64,000 bases of DNA from CAZDXJ01 sp050303615. Lineage in GTDB: Bacteria > Pseudomonadota > Gammaproteobacteria > Methylococcales > Methylomonadaceae. Position numbers and translations under genes: made by a program. The stretch's first letter is position 1. Every line of letters starts with the position of its first letter. The notes beneath the pieces were generated by a model that worked only from the letters and a program-made list of their open reading frames with translations, was not told where the DNA came from and made no database searches. The DNA is taken from positions 1-64,000 of the forward strand of contig JBNLCC010000074.1 in the NCBI GenBank assembly GCA_050303615.1. The letters are read 5' to 3'. Shown here one piece after another: positions 35,801 through 44,469 of the stretch.

Positions 35801-38800
35801 AGTGACGCTGATATTGTTGGCCGTGCCGCCGCCGCTGTTCAATACCGTCAGCGTATAAGTCACGGTCTCACCGGGAAGCACTGAACTTTTGTCAACGGTC
35901 TTATTGATCGTCAAAAGCGGCGGGCCGCCGGGATTGCCGCTGCCCACTATCGTGGTCAGTGCGCTATCCTCGACCGGTGCGGTCTGATCGCTGTCGATCG
36001 AAGCGTTGTTAAGCAGGCTGGCGATTAAGCCATCCAACGGGTCGTCAATAGCAACGGTTACCTCCAGCGTACCGGATGCGCCGGCGGCAAGATTACCTAA
36101 TGCGAAAGTATAGACAGGCGGTGCGGAAGCCGATGGGAAGACCGCGCCGCCATTTAAGGCAGCACCGGCGTAGGTCACACCGGCCGGCAGCGTCTCGGTA
36201 ATAGCGGCGTTATCGGCACTGGCGCCGCCGATATTCGCGTAGTGAACGGTGTATACCAGGGTATCGCCGGCACTCGCCGAACTTAAATCGACGGATTTAT
36301 CGATCACCAGTTGCGCCGGCCCTGCGGCAGCACCTGAACAATAAGCGAATCGGCTCGGACTGGGAGTTCCGTCATATAACAAACCGGCATCATTCGTATT
36401 TGAAGCGTGATTGGTTGCTGCGCTGACCACCCACAGGATCCGGTGCCCTGATGTAATGCCGGCTGAAGGAGTAATCGCGAAAGCAACCGCTTCATTGGTC
36501 TTATTTCCGCTCACGGTTTGCTGCTGGCTGCCCAGGGAAATGACGGCGCCGCTCACCGGGTCATAATCATAACTTTCAGCCTGTACGAACAATTGCGGTG
36601 CGCCGGATTTATTAATATAAACGGTAGCGGTAATGTCGCCGGAAAAGCTGATGCCCCCGGCGGGTACGGGATCCTGATAAAACCGGCCTAATTCTACAGC
36701 AGTGTTTCCGACTCCCGTCAACGAATTGTCCGTTGCCGTCCCGGAAACCGGCGCCGAAGTCGTAGCGATGTTCTGACTGCCGGCACTGCCGACATTGGCG
36801 GTGGCATTTTTTAAATAATAGGTTTGACAGGTTTCTCCCGGCAGAACTCCGACCGCACTGCTTGCCGTCACCTGCGCGGTTTCATCGGAATCAATCGAGG
36901 CGGTGTTGGTCATCGGGTTGCTGCCCGTGTATGGATCGACCGCCTGTAGGGTTAAGCTGACGCTACCGGTGGCGCCTGCGGTAACGGTGCCGATAGTCCA
37001 GGTTACGGTGCCGGTACCGCCGACTAGCGGAGCCGATGCCGGCGCCGGCGAGGCAGATTGGTAGGTAAATCCGCTTGGAATGTTGTCACTGATCACTACA
37101 TTGGTCGCTTCGGCTGTGCCGTCATTGGCATAGCCGATCGCAAACGTCACCTGATTGCCGGGGGCGGCCGCCTGTGGGTCGACCAGTGGCTTATCGGCGC
37201 TCTTGACCAGGCTCAAGCCCGGCCGCGGCGTATCGACAAAGATTGCGATACTGCTATCTGCCGGATCGGTTTGATCGGAATCAATAGTGCCGGTATTCAC
37301 CAGCGGAACGGACGCTCCGGCCGGGTATGGATCATCCACCGTTGCCGTGAAACTGACGGTATAGGGACCGCTGCCGGCCACAAGGTTACCGACGTTCCAG
37401 GTAATCGTCCGGTTGCCGGCGTTATAGCTGCCGCCGTCATTGACGCTGCCAATAGTCAACCCGGCAGGCAGGATATCGGTTATCACCGCATTGCTTGCAT
37501 CGATCGAAGAATCGTTGGCATAAGTGATGGTATAGGTCACGGTATCGCCCGGACTGAGGCTCAGACTATCGGCCGACTTGGTAATTGTCAGGCGCGGCGT
37601 GCCCACGTTTACCTGGACCGGATCGCCGGTCAACGTCCCTGCGCTGGTTTCGGCGTTGACGTTGTTTGCGTAAATCCCGGCTGCGGCCGTTGCCGTGGCG
37701 GTAAAAATCAAAGTCTCGCTGGACGCCGGGGCAATGGTTGCCGGCGCAAAGGTCCAACTGATATTGCCGCCGGCGCCCAATGTCGGAGATGTAACAGGGG
37801 TTAACGTGCCGCCATCGGTGCTGAGATAAGTAAACCCTGCTGGCAGACTGTCGGTAATGGACGTTAACGTAATGCTACTATCCAGGGTATTGGCGACGCT
37901 AATCGTGAATTGCACCGGACCATCGGCCGTCACCGACGCGCTATCGACCGTTTTACTGACCGAAGGAGGTGGCGTTCCGCAGGCATTAACGGTTACCGCT
38001 ACCGATTGTTGACCAGTAACATCGGGATTGGCCCACCAGTCCTCGCCGGAACTGTTGGGGTCATTGCCCAGGGCATCGACCTCTGCCTGGGTAAGATACG
38101 AGAAAGTGCGATTATCGTTCCCATCGGCGGGCATGCCGTCGTCAACCAAAGTATGGTCGTCCAACGCCTGCACACCGATCAGATACTGGCCCTGCGGCAA
38201 ACCGGACGAATCCCAGTTCGCTGTCCATTGCGTCAGGGTTTGCGCGCTGCCGCTGACCGCAAAAGTCCAGGCGTTACCGTCATCGACAATACCGTTGGCG
38301 TCTGCATCATGGTAGTAATAAAAATCAACCGCCTGGACTGAAGTGACAACCTCGCCGTTGATGACCGCCAACACATCTTTGGCAGCCGCGCTCAATGCTA
38401 CCGGCCCGCAGCCGACCGCTTCGATCGAATCGACGATCGGTTGCTGGAAACTACCGTCGTTAAAAGTCACGAAATCGCCGAACGGTGCCGGCTTGGTGGG
38501 GTCGGCAGCCCATTGCTTGTTGATCGCGCAATCTTTTTGAAAGGGATTATTCAAGCTGTTGGCGGTACAGAACAGCATTGAAAGCGGCGTATCGCGGTCA
38601 ATGGCAGGTCCGGGGTTGCCTGCCCCATCAACTTCGCCCGAGGCATCGAGCATCGCGACCGGAATCTGGTAATCGATAAAATATTCATTGCACGGCGACT
38701 CGGTGATCAGTTTCGCCCGGGTGGTGCCATAATCCCATGAGGTTTCAGCTGCGCCGTTCGACCAGGCAACCACCGGCGTCAAGCTGTCCTGAAAATTCAG

Positions 38801-39460
38801 GATGGTGCTACCGTCTACAAATGCCGTCGGATTGTGCGCCAGCACATGAATGGCCGGGTCGGTCAAATAATCGATCGATTGCGTCGGAATCGTACCCCAA
38901 ATACCGAAAATACTGTCGATTTTTGTTGACGGACTCCCCGAAGAACCGTCCAAATGGGCGGCAAGATCGCGGAATCCATCGCCGTCGATATCAAAAAATA
39001 CTGTCCAGAGAGCGGAATTCCAGGGATCCGTCGCACTAAAATTGCCGGGATTGGGTCCGGTGGCGTAGGTATTGGCAATCTGTTCCACACGCCAGCGGAA
39101 CATCAGCACATCATTTGCGGAGTCGACGGGATCTTTATATAAATGATAATAAACACTGGGATAGGTTTTATCGATACAAGACGAAGCAATGTTGACATAA
39201 TTCTGCGGACTGGTACCGCCGTTTGAGGGGTCTTGTGTCCTGGGGTCGGCAATGCCGTTGTCAAAACGGGTATAGGGCAGCCAGTCGCCGCAGTTTTGTG
39301 TACAGTTTAACGGATCCGCCGGTTCATTGGGCCAAAGTACTGGATCGAAGTGGATTGCCGCCCCGGCGCCGCCGTTCCATTCAGGGGGATAGGGATCTGC
39401 CGCTAAAATACCGGATGCCAGTATTGTTGTAATAAAAAATATTTTAATAAAATTAGCCAC
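32852..39460 (-). CDS. Giant secreted repeat protein with IPTL-CTERM-like tail
   Basis: A 2202-residue protein with a signal peptide (FIKIFFITTILASGILA), a unique N-terminal domain of about 480 residues that includes FFDIDGDGFRD, about eight DUF11-type beta-sandwich repeats (each beginning like LTITKSADSLSLSPGDTVTY) and four SdrD-B-like domains (GHIFEDTNGNGTQEASEPDL type, with EF-like calcium loops). An NGSG linker leads to a C-terminal tail: VPTL at 2175-2178, a hydrophobic helix and a basic end with Arg2197. This is the three-part sorting signal of the IPTL-CTERM class, cut by exosortase H. Expected fate: export, processing and surface display, perhaps as an adhesin or matrix protein. An XrtH gene is at 61.2 kb. 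VPTLSGNA differs from the consensus IPTLSEWG, so the match is good but not exact. Long antisense frames inside it are composition artefacts. Confidence 0.85.
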   Translation of the reverse strand: MANFIKIFFITTILASGILAADPYPPEWNGGAGAAIHFDPVLWPNEPADPLNCTQNCGDWLPYTRFDNGIADPRTQDPSNGGTSPQNYVNIASSCIDKTYPSVYYHLYKDPVDSANDVLMFRWRVEQIANTYATGPNPGNFSATDPWNSALWTVFFDIDGDGFRDLAAHLDGSSGSPSTKIDSIFGIWGTIPTQSIDYLTDPAIHVLAHNPTAFVDGSTILNFQDSLTPVVAWSNGAAETSWDYGTTRAKLITESPCNEYFIDYQIPVAMLDASGEVDGAGNPGPAIDRDTPLSMLFCTANSLNNPFQKDCAINKQWAADPTKPAPFGDFVTFNDGSFQQPIVDSIEAVGCGPVALSAAAKDVLAVINGEVVTSVQAVDFYYYHDADANGIVDDGNAWTFAVSGSAQTLTQWTANWDSSGLPQGQYLIGVQALDDHTLVDDGMPADGNDNRTFSYLTQAEVDALGNDPNSSGEDWWANPDVTGQQSVAVTVNACGTPPPSVSKTVDSASVTADGPVQFTISVANTLDSSITLTSITDSLPAGFTYLSTDGGTLTPVTSPTLGAGGNISWTFAPATIAPASSETLIFTATATAAAGIYANNVNAETSAGTLTGDPVQVNVGTPRLTITKSADSLSLSPGDTVTYTITYANDSSIDASNAVITDILPAGLTIGSVNDGGSYNAGNRTITWNVGNLVAGSGPYTVSFTATVDDPYPAGASVPLVNTGTIDSDQTDPADSSIAIFVDTPRPGLSLVKSADKPLVDPQAAAPGNQVTFAIGYANDGTAEATNVVISDNIPSGFTYQSASPAPASAPLVGGTGTVTWTIGTVTAGATGSVSLTLQAVDPYTGSNPMTNTASIDSDETAQVTASSAVGVLPGETCQTYYLKNATANVGSAGSQNIATTSAPVSGTATDNSLTGVGNTAVELGRFYQDPVPAGGISFSGDITATVYINKSGAPQLFVQAESYDYDPVSGAVISLGSQQQTVSGNKTNEAVAFAITPSAGITSGHRILWVVSAATNHASNTNDAGLLYDGTPSPSRFAYCSGAAAGPAQLVIDKSVDLSSASAGDTLVYTVHYANIGGASADNAAITETLPAGVTYAGAALNGGAVFPSASAPPVYTFALGNLAAGASGTLEVTVAIDDPLDGLIASLLNNASIDSDQTAPVEDSALTTIVGSGNPGGPPLLTINKTVDKSSVLPGETVTYTLTVLNSGGGTANNISVTDDMPDQPYFTYTAASISGGDARNDSGDPLTWTINSLAPGASAVLSFQMTVAGGGVPDGITVLDNSATLAESQVGVVNSNTVSVAVNTNADLDIVKSVTPNAGTSAPGDTLVYTLEVANNGSGAANNVVVFDPIPANTAFVAVTQGTGSFDAVNNRVAFSVGTIAAGVTETLAFSVRIVETLENGATDIDNTATATASNAAEASASVNETANAAPVLEVDKIGPAQAPLPSARLTEDASGAATVFVDNNALLVLGQTVVIDNQPAVITGIAGNSITLDTAVTALSGTEVVGAITYAILYSNSGNADASGVTIDDTLTADFGYLSAVPTPDTAPAIGDSGLVSWSIANLAAGQSGSVSLTVFPKAVGTLINSADLFSNVITTPVSDAVDTVVGGLIVKKLTTTPVVAQTPGGTSATYTIQVENMLADPVSNVVVTDTLASGFTFASTDSITGGTLTAPVPAGGDSQPQWGTFTIAANSVLEITFTVDIADSVGPATYQNEVSVAAQDGVAVTQFDPLQTTAEDVTVLLSGTGLVEGYVYLDNDGSGTFNAGDTPYTGVGVEITDSGATYIVFTDASGYFRRVVAAGSVTVDVDESGLPAGLVLTTNANDEGTDPTTVTVPDGGSARDNTGYIVPVTGNISGHIFEDTNGNGTQEASEPDLEGVDVVVTDSLGVSQTVTTDANGDWSATVQIGEATTDIDETILPAGSVQTAGSDPTTTDVTEGATANAGEDGYQLQGTVSGHIFEDTDGNGVQDAGEPDLAGVDVVVTDSLGAAQTVTTDAGGNWSATVPAGNTTADIDESTLPAAGMLQTAGTDPTDVTVTAGQTADARIDGFQVQAAPPPDPENTISGIVYHDINGNGIQDPGEPGIEGVVVELFDSNGNSLGSDITAADGSFVFNSLPTGTYTLVETDLNGYSSTTPNSVQVSVNSSATADFGDRLLDGNNGSGNNGSGKIANVPTLSGNALLFLSFILLILALLRFKTVR
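33297..33899. repeat. Tandem 300-base repeat encoding two SdrD-B-like domains
   Basis: Two adjacent copies with a period of exactly 300 bases (compare the identical TCGGTCACCACCAC at 33501 and 33801). Each encodes one B-like domain of about 100 residues. The copies are highly similar in DNA but not identical, which suggests a fairly recent duplication. A second small repeat, two copies of a 15-base unit at 32951-32980, encodes the NGSG linker. Confidence 0.8.
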
Positions 39461-39615
39461 AAATCTTCCCTTTTATCGTTATTATGAGCAGTTTTGGGGG
39501 ACAAAGAGACGACACGAAAACCGTGTTAAACAAATACTTTTAGAGCCGCAGTTTATAGTTAACTACTTCTCAATATTGCAAATATTGTGTAATTAAATCA
39601 CACTTAATTTTTTTT

Positions 39616-39631
39616 TGTGAAGTGTATCACA
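39616..39631. promoter_or_regulatory. CRP/FNR-superfamily (CRP-type) binding site
   Basis: TGTGA, a six-base spacer and TCACA form a perfect match to both half-sites of the CRP consensus. A weaker relative with a seven-base spacer (TGTGT...TCACA) is at 39586-39602. A possible -10 element TATAAC is at 39648-39653. The site is 138 bases upstream of the decarboxylase ATG and 155 bases from the divergent giant gene. It could serve either; spacing to the possible -10 better suits the rightward genes. Confidence 0.6.
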
Positions 39632-39768
39632 TTATAAAAAATATCTATATAACTTATGTTGTTTTCGGATTTTGGACATTGCACATGCAATTTCCGATAT
39701 GGTTTATCGGAACTTATGCAAAACCTTATCCACTAAATATTAAAGATTTGTTGTTTGGAGAGCCGAAA

Positions 39769-40935
39769 ATGAACAACAGCAACCAGCGTTTAGGCTTCCG
39801 CAATTTAAAGCCAGATCAACAACAACGCCTGGATGATCTGCTGGAAAAACTGCATATCGAGGCGGATCACTTTCTCGGCTACCCCTGTACCCGTGAATTT
39901 GACTATACGCCGTTATATCCCTTTCTAGCCTTTCCGATGAACAATGTCGGCGATCCATTTATTGACAGCCGCTATCATTTGAATACACATGAATTCGAAC
40001 GGGAGGTCATTCATTTTTTCGCCGGATTGACCCATGCCGAGCGCCATGAAATTTGGGGATATGTTACTAACGGCGGTACTGAAGGAAACCTGTACGGTAT
40101 TTACCTGGCCCGTGAAATTTATCCCGACGGACTGGTGTATTATTCGGAGGCCACCCACTATAGCGTGCCAAAAATTTTACGCATGGTGCACGCGCGCAAC
40201 ATCATGATCAAAAGCCAAAGCAATGGAGAACTGGATTACCGGGATTTAGCCGAAACCATCCGCATTCATCGTGATGTGCCGCCGATCATTTTTGCCAATA
40301 TCGGTACCACGATGACCGGTGCGATAGACAATCTGGATAACATCAAACAGATTATGCAGGATTTGGCGATCAGCCATTACTATATCCATGCCGATGCGGC
40401 ATTGAGCGGCATGATTCTACCCTTTGTCGAACATCCACAGCCCTTCGATTTCTCGGCGGGCATAGACAGTATCTCGATCAGCGGTCATAAAATGGTCGGC
40501 TCGCCGGTACCGTGCGGCGTCGTGCTCGCCAAAAAGGCGCATGTACAGCGTATCGCTCGTGCAGTCGAATATGTCAGCACTTTCGATACCACAATAAGCG
40601 GATCAAGAAACGCTATCACCCCACTATTCCTCTGGTATGCGATCAATACTCACGGACAGGCGGGATTTCGCCGCATCATCCGGCACTGTCTTGATATTGC
40701 CGATTATGCCGTTGCCGGCTTTAACCAAGCCAACATCAATGCTTGGCGCAATCCTAACTCTATTACCGTCGTATTTCCAAGGTGTGCAGAGGATGTCTTG
40801 AGTAAGTGGCAGATCGCCTTGCAGCAGGATATTGCGCACATCATCACCATGCCGCATGTGCAAACCCGACATATTGATGCATTATTGACCGATATCACGG
40901 CAGCCATGCAACTTAACGCACCTGCTTGTGCCTAG
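39769..40935 (+). CDS. hdc: PLP-dependent histidine-decarboxylase-like enzyme
   Basis: A group II PLP-dependent decarboxylase, 388 residues, of the histidine decarboxylase type known from Gram-negative bacteria (histidine to histamine plus CO2). The cofactor lysine is in SISGHKMVGSPVPCGVV, and the preceding HADAALSGMILPF holds the PLP-ring aspartate; TNGGTEGNLYGIY binds phosphate. Related plant enzymes decarboxylate serine, so substrate needs care. The frame is open from 39622, but ATG 39769 has GGAG 8 bases upstream and begins at the family's usual point. It is followed after 10 bases by a tandem ACT protein and then putA, which points to amino-acid catabolism with amino-acid sensing. Confidence 0.87.
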   Translation: MNNSNQRLGFRNLKPDQQQRLDDLLEKLHIEADHFLGYPCTREFDYTPLYPFLAFPMNNVGDPFIDSRYHLNTHEFEREVIHFFAGLTHAERHEIWGYVTNGGTEGNLYGIYLAREIYPDGLVYYSEATHYSVPKILRMVHARNIMIKSQSNGELDYRDLAETIRIHRDVPPIIFANIGTTMTGAIDNLDNIKQIMQDLAISHYYIHADAALSGMILPFVEHPQPFDFSAGIDSISISGHKMVGSPVPCGVVLAKKAHVQRIARAVEYVSTFDTTISGSRNAITPLFLWYAINTHGQAGFRRIIRHCLDIADYAVAGFNQANINAWRNPNSITVVFPRCAEDVLSKWQIALQQDIAHIITMPHVQTRHIDALLTDITAAMQLNAPACA

Positions 40936-40945
40936 GAGACGGAAA

Positions 40946-41341
40946 ATGAAACAAATAAGCATCATTACCGAAAATCGCTTGGGTGTTGTTACTGAAATTA
41001 CAGAAGCGTTAGCCAATGCCGAAATCAATATTGAAACGATAGACGCCGAACTTGCCGGAGATCATGTTGTTATTGTATTAACGGTCGATCAATATGATCG
41101 GGCACTGGAACTATTCCGCCGTTTCGGTACGCTGCGCATCGTCACCGAGGACGCCATTCTGGTCAAATTGAAAGACGAACCCGGCGCGCTGGCTAAAATT
41201 GCCCGCCGCTTTACCGATGCCGGCATCGGGATGCGCAGTATTCGCATTATCGAGCGCAATTCGAACTATGCCCTGGTTGCCATCTCCACGGCGAGGACCG
41301 ATGCGGCTTTAAACCTGGTAGCCGACGTGCTGCTCTCTTGA
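40946..41341 (+). CDS. Tandem ACT-domain protein
   Basis: A 131-residue protein made of two ACT domains: KQISIITENRLGVVTEITEAL begins the first and LVKLKDEPGALAKIARRF the second (near residue 74). ACT pairs without an enzyme domain usually bind amino acids and act as small regulators or as subunits of an enzyme. ATG 40946 has AGGAG at 40934-40938 and is preferred over the upstream in-frame codon at 40928. It starts 10 bases after the decarboxylase stop and ends 1 base before putA, so it most likely senses an amino acid for one of these enzymes. Ligand unknown. Confidence 0.88.
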   Translation: MKQISIITENRLGVVTEITEALANAEINIETIDAELAGDHVVIVLTVDQYDRALELFRRFGTLRIVTEDAILVKLKDEPGALAKIARRFTDAGIGMRSIRIIERNSNYALVAISTARTDAALNLVADVLLS

Positions 41342-41342
41342 A

Positions 41343-44300
41343 ATGGAACTGACCGATTTACGCCGAGCCGTTAACCAAAGCTATCTCGCCGATGAAGCCG
41401 AGGCGATCACCAGTCTGCTTGGCTATCTGCAGGATTATGATGCTGCCGGCATCACCGCTATCGCCCGCAAACTAGTAACAGCAGTACGGCGCAATAAAAA
41501 CCGCCAATCCTTAGTTGACGCTTTTTTGCAGGAATACCGTTTAAACAGCGATGAAGGTATTATTTTGATGAGTATCGCGGAAGCGTTACTGCGCATCCCT
41601 GACGCACGTACCCAGGATCTTTTTCTGCAACAAAAATTAACCTGTGGCGATTGGCGCAAACATCTTTATCACAGCGATTCTCTGCTGGTTAATTTATCGA
41701 CCGGCGCATTGCTCTTTTCGGGAAAACTGGAAAACGTCTCAGTGCCGACCGATGAAAACTGGCAGCACCACTACGGGAAGCTATTAACGCGTCTGGGTGC
41801 GCCGTTAGTGCGCGCAGCAGTAAAACAAGCCATGCAACAACTTGCCGATCGATTTGTTTTTGCCGGCAGCATCGAATCGGCGATTCGCAGGGCCGAAACC
41901 GAACCGGATTATCTCTATTCTTTCGATATGCTGGGCGAAGCCGCATTGACCGCCGATTACGCCGAACGTTACTTTGGAAATTATCTCACCGCTATTGAAA
42001 AGCTGGCAGCTCACGCTCAACACGACACTGTCTATCTAAATCCCGGCGTTTCAGTCAAACTGTCGGCGCTCTGCCCCCGCTACGAACCGTTGCAGCACAG
42101 GCGTGCCGTTGCCGAACTTTCCGGCAAACTGTTAACACTGGCCAATGCGGCCCGCAAAGCCGGCATTAGTGTCACCATCGATGCGGAGGAAACGGAACGG
42201 CTCGATATGTCCTTGGATATTTTTAGCGCTGTCTACACGCACGCATCTATTCGCGGCTGGAGCGGTTTGGGGCTGGCCGTGCAGGCCTATCAAAAAAGAG
42301 CTATGCCGGTTATACACTTGTTGGCAGGGCTAGCGGAAACCTACCACTGTAAAATTCCTTTGCGGCTGGTAAAAGGCGCGTATTGGGATAGCGAAATAAA
42401 ACGCGCGCAGCAAAACGGCTTGAGCAACTACCCGGTGTTTACCCATAAAACCGCGACCGATGTTTCTTTCCTGGCCTGTGCAAAAAAGATATTATCAACT
42501 CCGGAAGTATTTTATCCCCAATTTGCCACCCATAATGCCCATACCCTTGCGGCAATCCAAGAATTGGGAAAACATCATCCGGGCTATGAATTGCAGCGTC
42601 TGCATGGCATGGGTGAACAACTTTACAGCGAGCTATCGGCAGGCCAATCCCGAAAGTTCTCCTGCCGGATCTATGCCCCGGTCGGCAATTACCGGGATTT
42701 ATTGCCGTATCTGGTCAGACGTCTGCTGGAAAACGGCGCCAATACCTCGTTTATCAACCAGCTCGAAAACCCCGAAATTAGTATTAGCAAAGTGATCAAC
42801 GACCCTGTCGCCGCTCTCAGCAACACTAGCCTGCAAAACAGGCAATATATTGCGCTGCCCCAAACTATCTTTGGCGGTAACCGGCAAAATTCGGCAGGAG
42901 TGAATATCAGTGATACAGTTGTATTGGAAAACCTGCAGCAACAACTCGATACACTCGCCGCAAAACATTGGCAGGCTTTTCCATTGCTCAAAGGCGTTCC
43001 CTGCCCCGGGCCGGAATTACCTGTGTTAAGTCCCAGCGATAATGATATCGTCGTGGGCCATGTGGTCCAGGCGGATGCCGGAATGACCGACAAAGCCGTA
43101 ACGGAAGCCGAAAAGGCCTTTGCCGCATGGCGCTTATGCCCGGTGGAAACACGGGCACAGTACCTGCGCCGGGCTGCCGAACTACTAGAAAGCAATCGTC
43201 TGCAATTGGTTTCCCTGTGCATTCGCGAAGGGGGAAGAACGATCGCCGATGCCCTGGCTGAAGTTCGCGAAGCCGTGGATTTCTGCCGCTATTACGCTCA
43301 ATGCGCAGTCGAAATGATGGCACAGCCTGTGGCCTTGCCCGGTCCCGCCGGGGAGCAAAACAAGCTGTTTCATTACGGGCGCGGCGTCTTCGTCTGCATC
43401 AGTCCGTGGAATTTCCCGATAGCGATCTTCATCGGCCAAGTCAGTGCGGCATTGGTCACCGGCAACACGGTGATCGCCAAACCTGCCACCCAGACACCGT
43501 TAACGGCACAGCTTTGCGTGCAAATACTGCATCAGGCCGGTATCCCGGTTGATGTATTGCAACTAACGCCGGGAGACGGGCAAACCATCGGCCGTTACTT
43601 ACTAGCCGATGAACGAATTTGCGGCATTGCATTCACCGGTTCCTGCGCCACCGCCGGACGCATCACACGGCAATTAGCTGAACACCGGCAGATCAAACCG
43701 CTGATTGCCGAGACCGGCGGACAGAATGTGATGATCGTAGACAGTTCGGCACTACCGGAACAGGTGGTGCAGGATGTCATGCAATCGGCATTTAACAGTG
43801 CCGGCCAGCGCTGTTCCGCATTACGGGTACTCTTCTTACAACAGGAAACGGCCGATAAAATCATTGAGATGTTAACCGGCGCCATGCAGGAACTCATCAT
43901 CGGCGATCCGGGCCGTTACAATACCGATATCGGGCCGGTAATCAGCCATAGTGCCGTACAACAACTGACAGACCACCTGCAGTCTATGCAGCGACAAGCA
44001 CAACCGCTGCTGCAACTGCCGCTACCCGACGATTTACCAAACGGCAGTTTTTTTACGCCTTGCCTGATCGAAATTTCCAACCTATCACAATTGCAGCAGG
44101 AAGTGTTCGGCCCGATTCTGCATATCGTCCGCTATCCCTCCTCTGCAATACAACAGGTTATCGACGCTGTCAACGCCACTGGATATGGTTTGACACTGGG
44201 CATTCACAGCCGCATTGAGAGCCGCATCCGCTTCATTCAAGAACGTGTTCGGGTCGGCAATCTGTATGTCAATCGTAATATGATCGGCGCGGTGGTTGGC

Positions 44301-44453
44301 GTTCAGCCTTTCGGCGGCATGGGGCTTTCCGGCTCCGGCCCCAAAGCCGGCGGACCGGGTTACCTGCACCGCTTTGTAGTCGAACAAACCCTGACTACCA
44401 ATACCTCGGCCATCGGCGGTAATACCGATTTATTGTCGTTGGACCTGCGTTGA
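41343..44453 (+). CDS. putA: Bifunctional proline dehydrogenase/L-glutamate gamma-semialdehyde dehydrogenase
   Basis: Oxidises proline to glutamate in two steps, with FAD and then NAD+. The 1036-residue protein holds a helical arm, the proline dehydrogenase barrel (LSALCPRYEPLQHRR, then VSVTIDAEE-type ISVTIDAEETERLD, and RLVKGAYWDSEIKRAQ) and an aldehyde dehydrogenase domain (ISPWNFPIAIFIGQV, FTGSCATAGRI, catalytic cysteine in FNSAGQRCSALRVL). It lacks the N-terminal ribbon-helix-helix of E. coli PutA, so it is a catalytic type A PutA without its own repressor function. It follows the ACT gene with a 1-base gap. Transcription converges with the polysaccharide operon, 16 bases away. Confidence 0.96.
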   Translation: MELTDLRRAVNQSYLADEAEAITSLLGYLQDYDAAGITAIARKLVTAVRRNKNRQSLVDAFLQEYRLNSDEGIILMSIAEALLRIPDARTQDLFLQQKLTCGDWRKHLYHSDSLLVNLSTGALLFSGKLENVSVPTDENWQHHYGKLLTRLGAPLVRAAVKQAMQQLADRFVFAGSIESAIRRAETEPDYLYSFDMLGEAALTADYAERYFGNYLTAIEKLAAHAQHDTVYLNPGVSVKLSALCPRYEPLQHRRAVAELSGKLLTLANAARKAGISVTIDAEETERLDMSLDIFSAVYTHASIRGWSGLGLAVQAYQKRAMPVIHLLAGLAETYHCKIPLRLVKGAYWDSEIKRAQQNGLSNYPVFTHKTATDVSFLACAKKILSTPEVFYPQFATHNAHTLAAIQELGKHHPGYELQRLHGMGEQLYSELSAGQSRKFSCRIYAPVGNYRDLLPYLVRRLLENGANTSFINQLENPEISISKVINDPVAALSNTSLQNRQYIALPQTIFGGNRQNSAGVNISDTVVLENLQQQLDTLAAKHWQAFPLLKGVPCPGPELPVLSPSDNDIVVGHVVQADAGMTDKAVTEAEKAFAAWRLCPVETRAQYLRRAAELLESNRLQLVSLCIREGGRTIADALAEVREAVDFCRYYAQCAVEMMAQPVALPGPAGEQNKLFHYGRGVFVCISPWNFPIAIFIGQVSAALVTGNTVIAKPATQTPLTAQLCVQILHQAGIPVDVLQLTPGDGQTIGRYLLADERICGIAFTGSCATAGRITRQLAEHRQIKPLIAETGGQNVMIVDSSALPEQVVQDVMQSAFNSAGQRCSALRVLFLQQETADKIIEMLTGAMQELIIGDPGRYNTDIGPVISHSAVQQLTDHLQSMQRQAQPLLQLPLPDDLPNGSFFTPCLIEISNLSQLQQEVFGPILHIVRYPSSAIQQVIDAVNATGYGLTLGIHSRIESRIRFIQERVRVGNLYVNRNMIGAVVGVQPFGGMGLSGSGPKAGGPGYLHRFVVEQTLTTNTSAIGGNTDLLSLDLR

Positions 44454-44469
44454 TTGTAAGAGCAAAATC

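Noticed and set aside
35015..35884. 289-codon frame antisense to the giant protein gene
   Set aside because: It is a mirror of biased codons in the DUF11-type repeats (GC-rich third positions), with Arg/Ile/Gly-rich low-quality sequence and no family. The same holds for 37058-37804.
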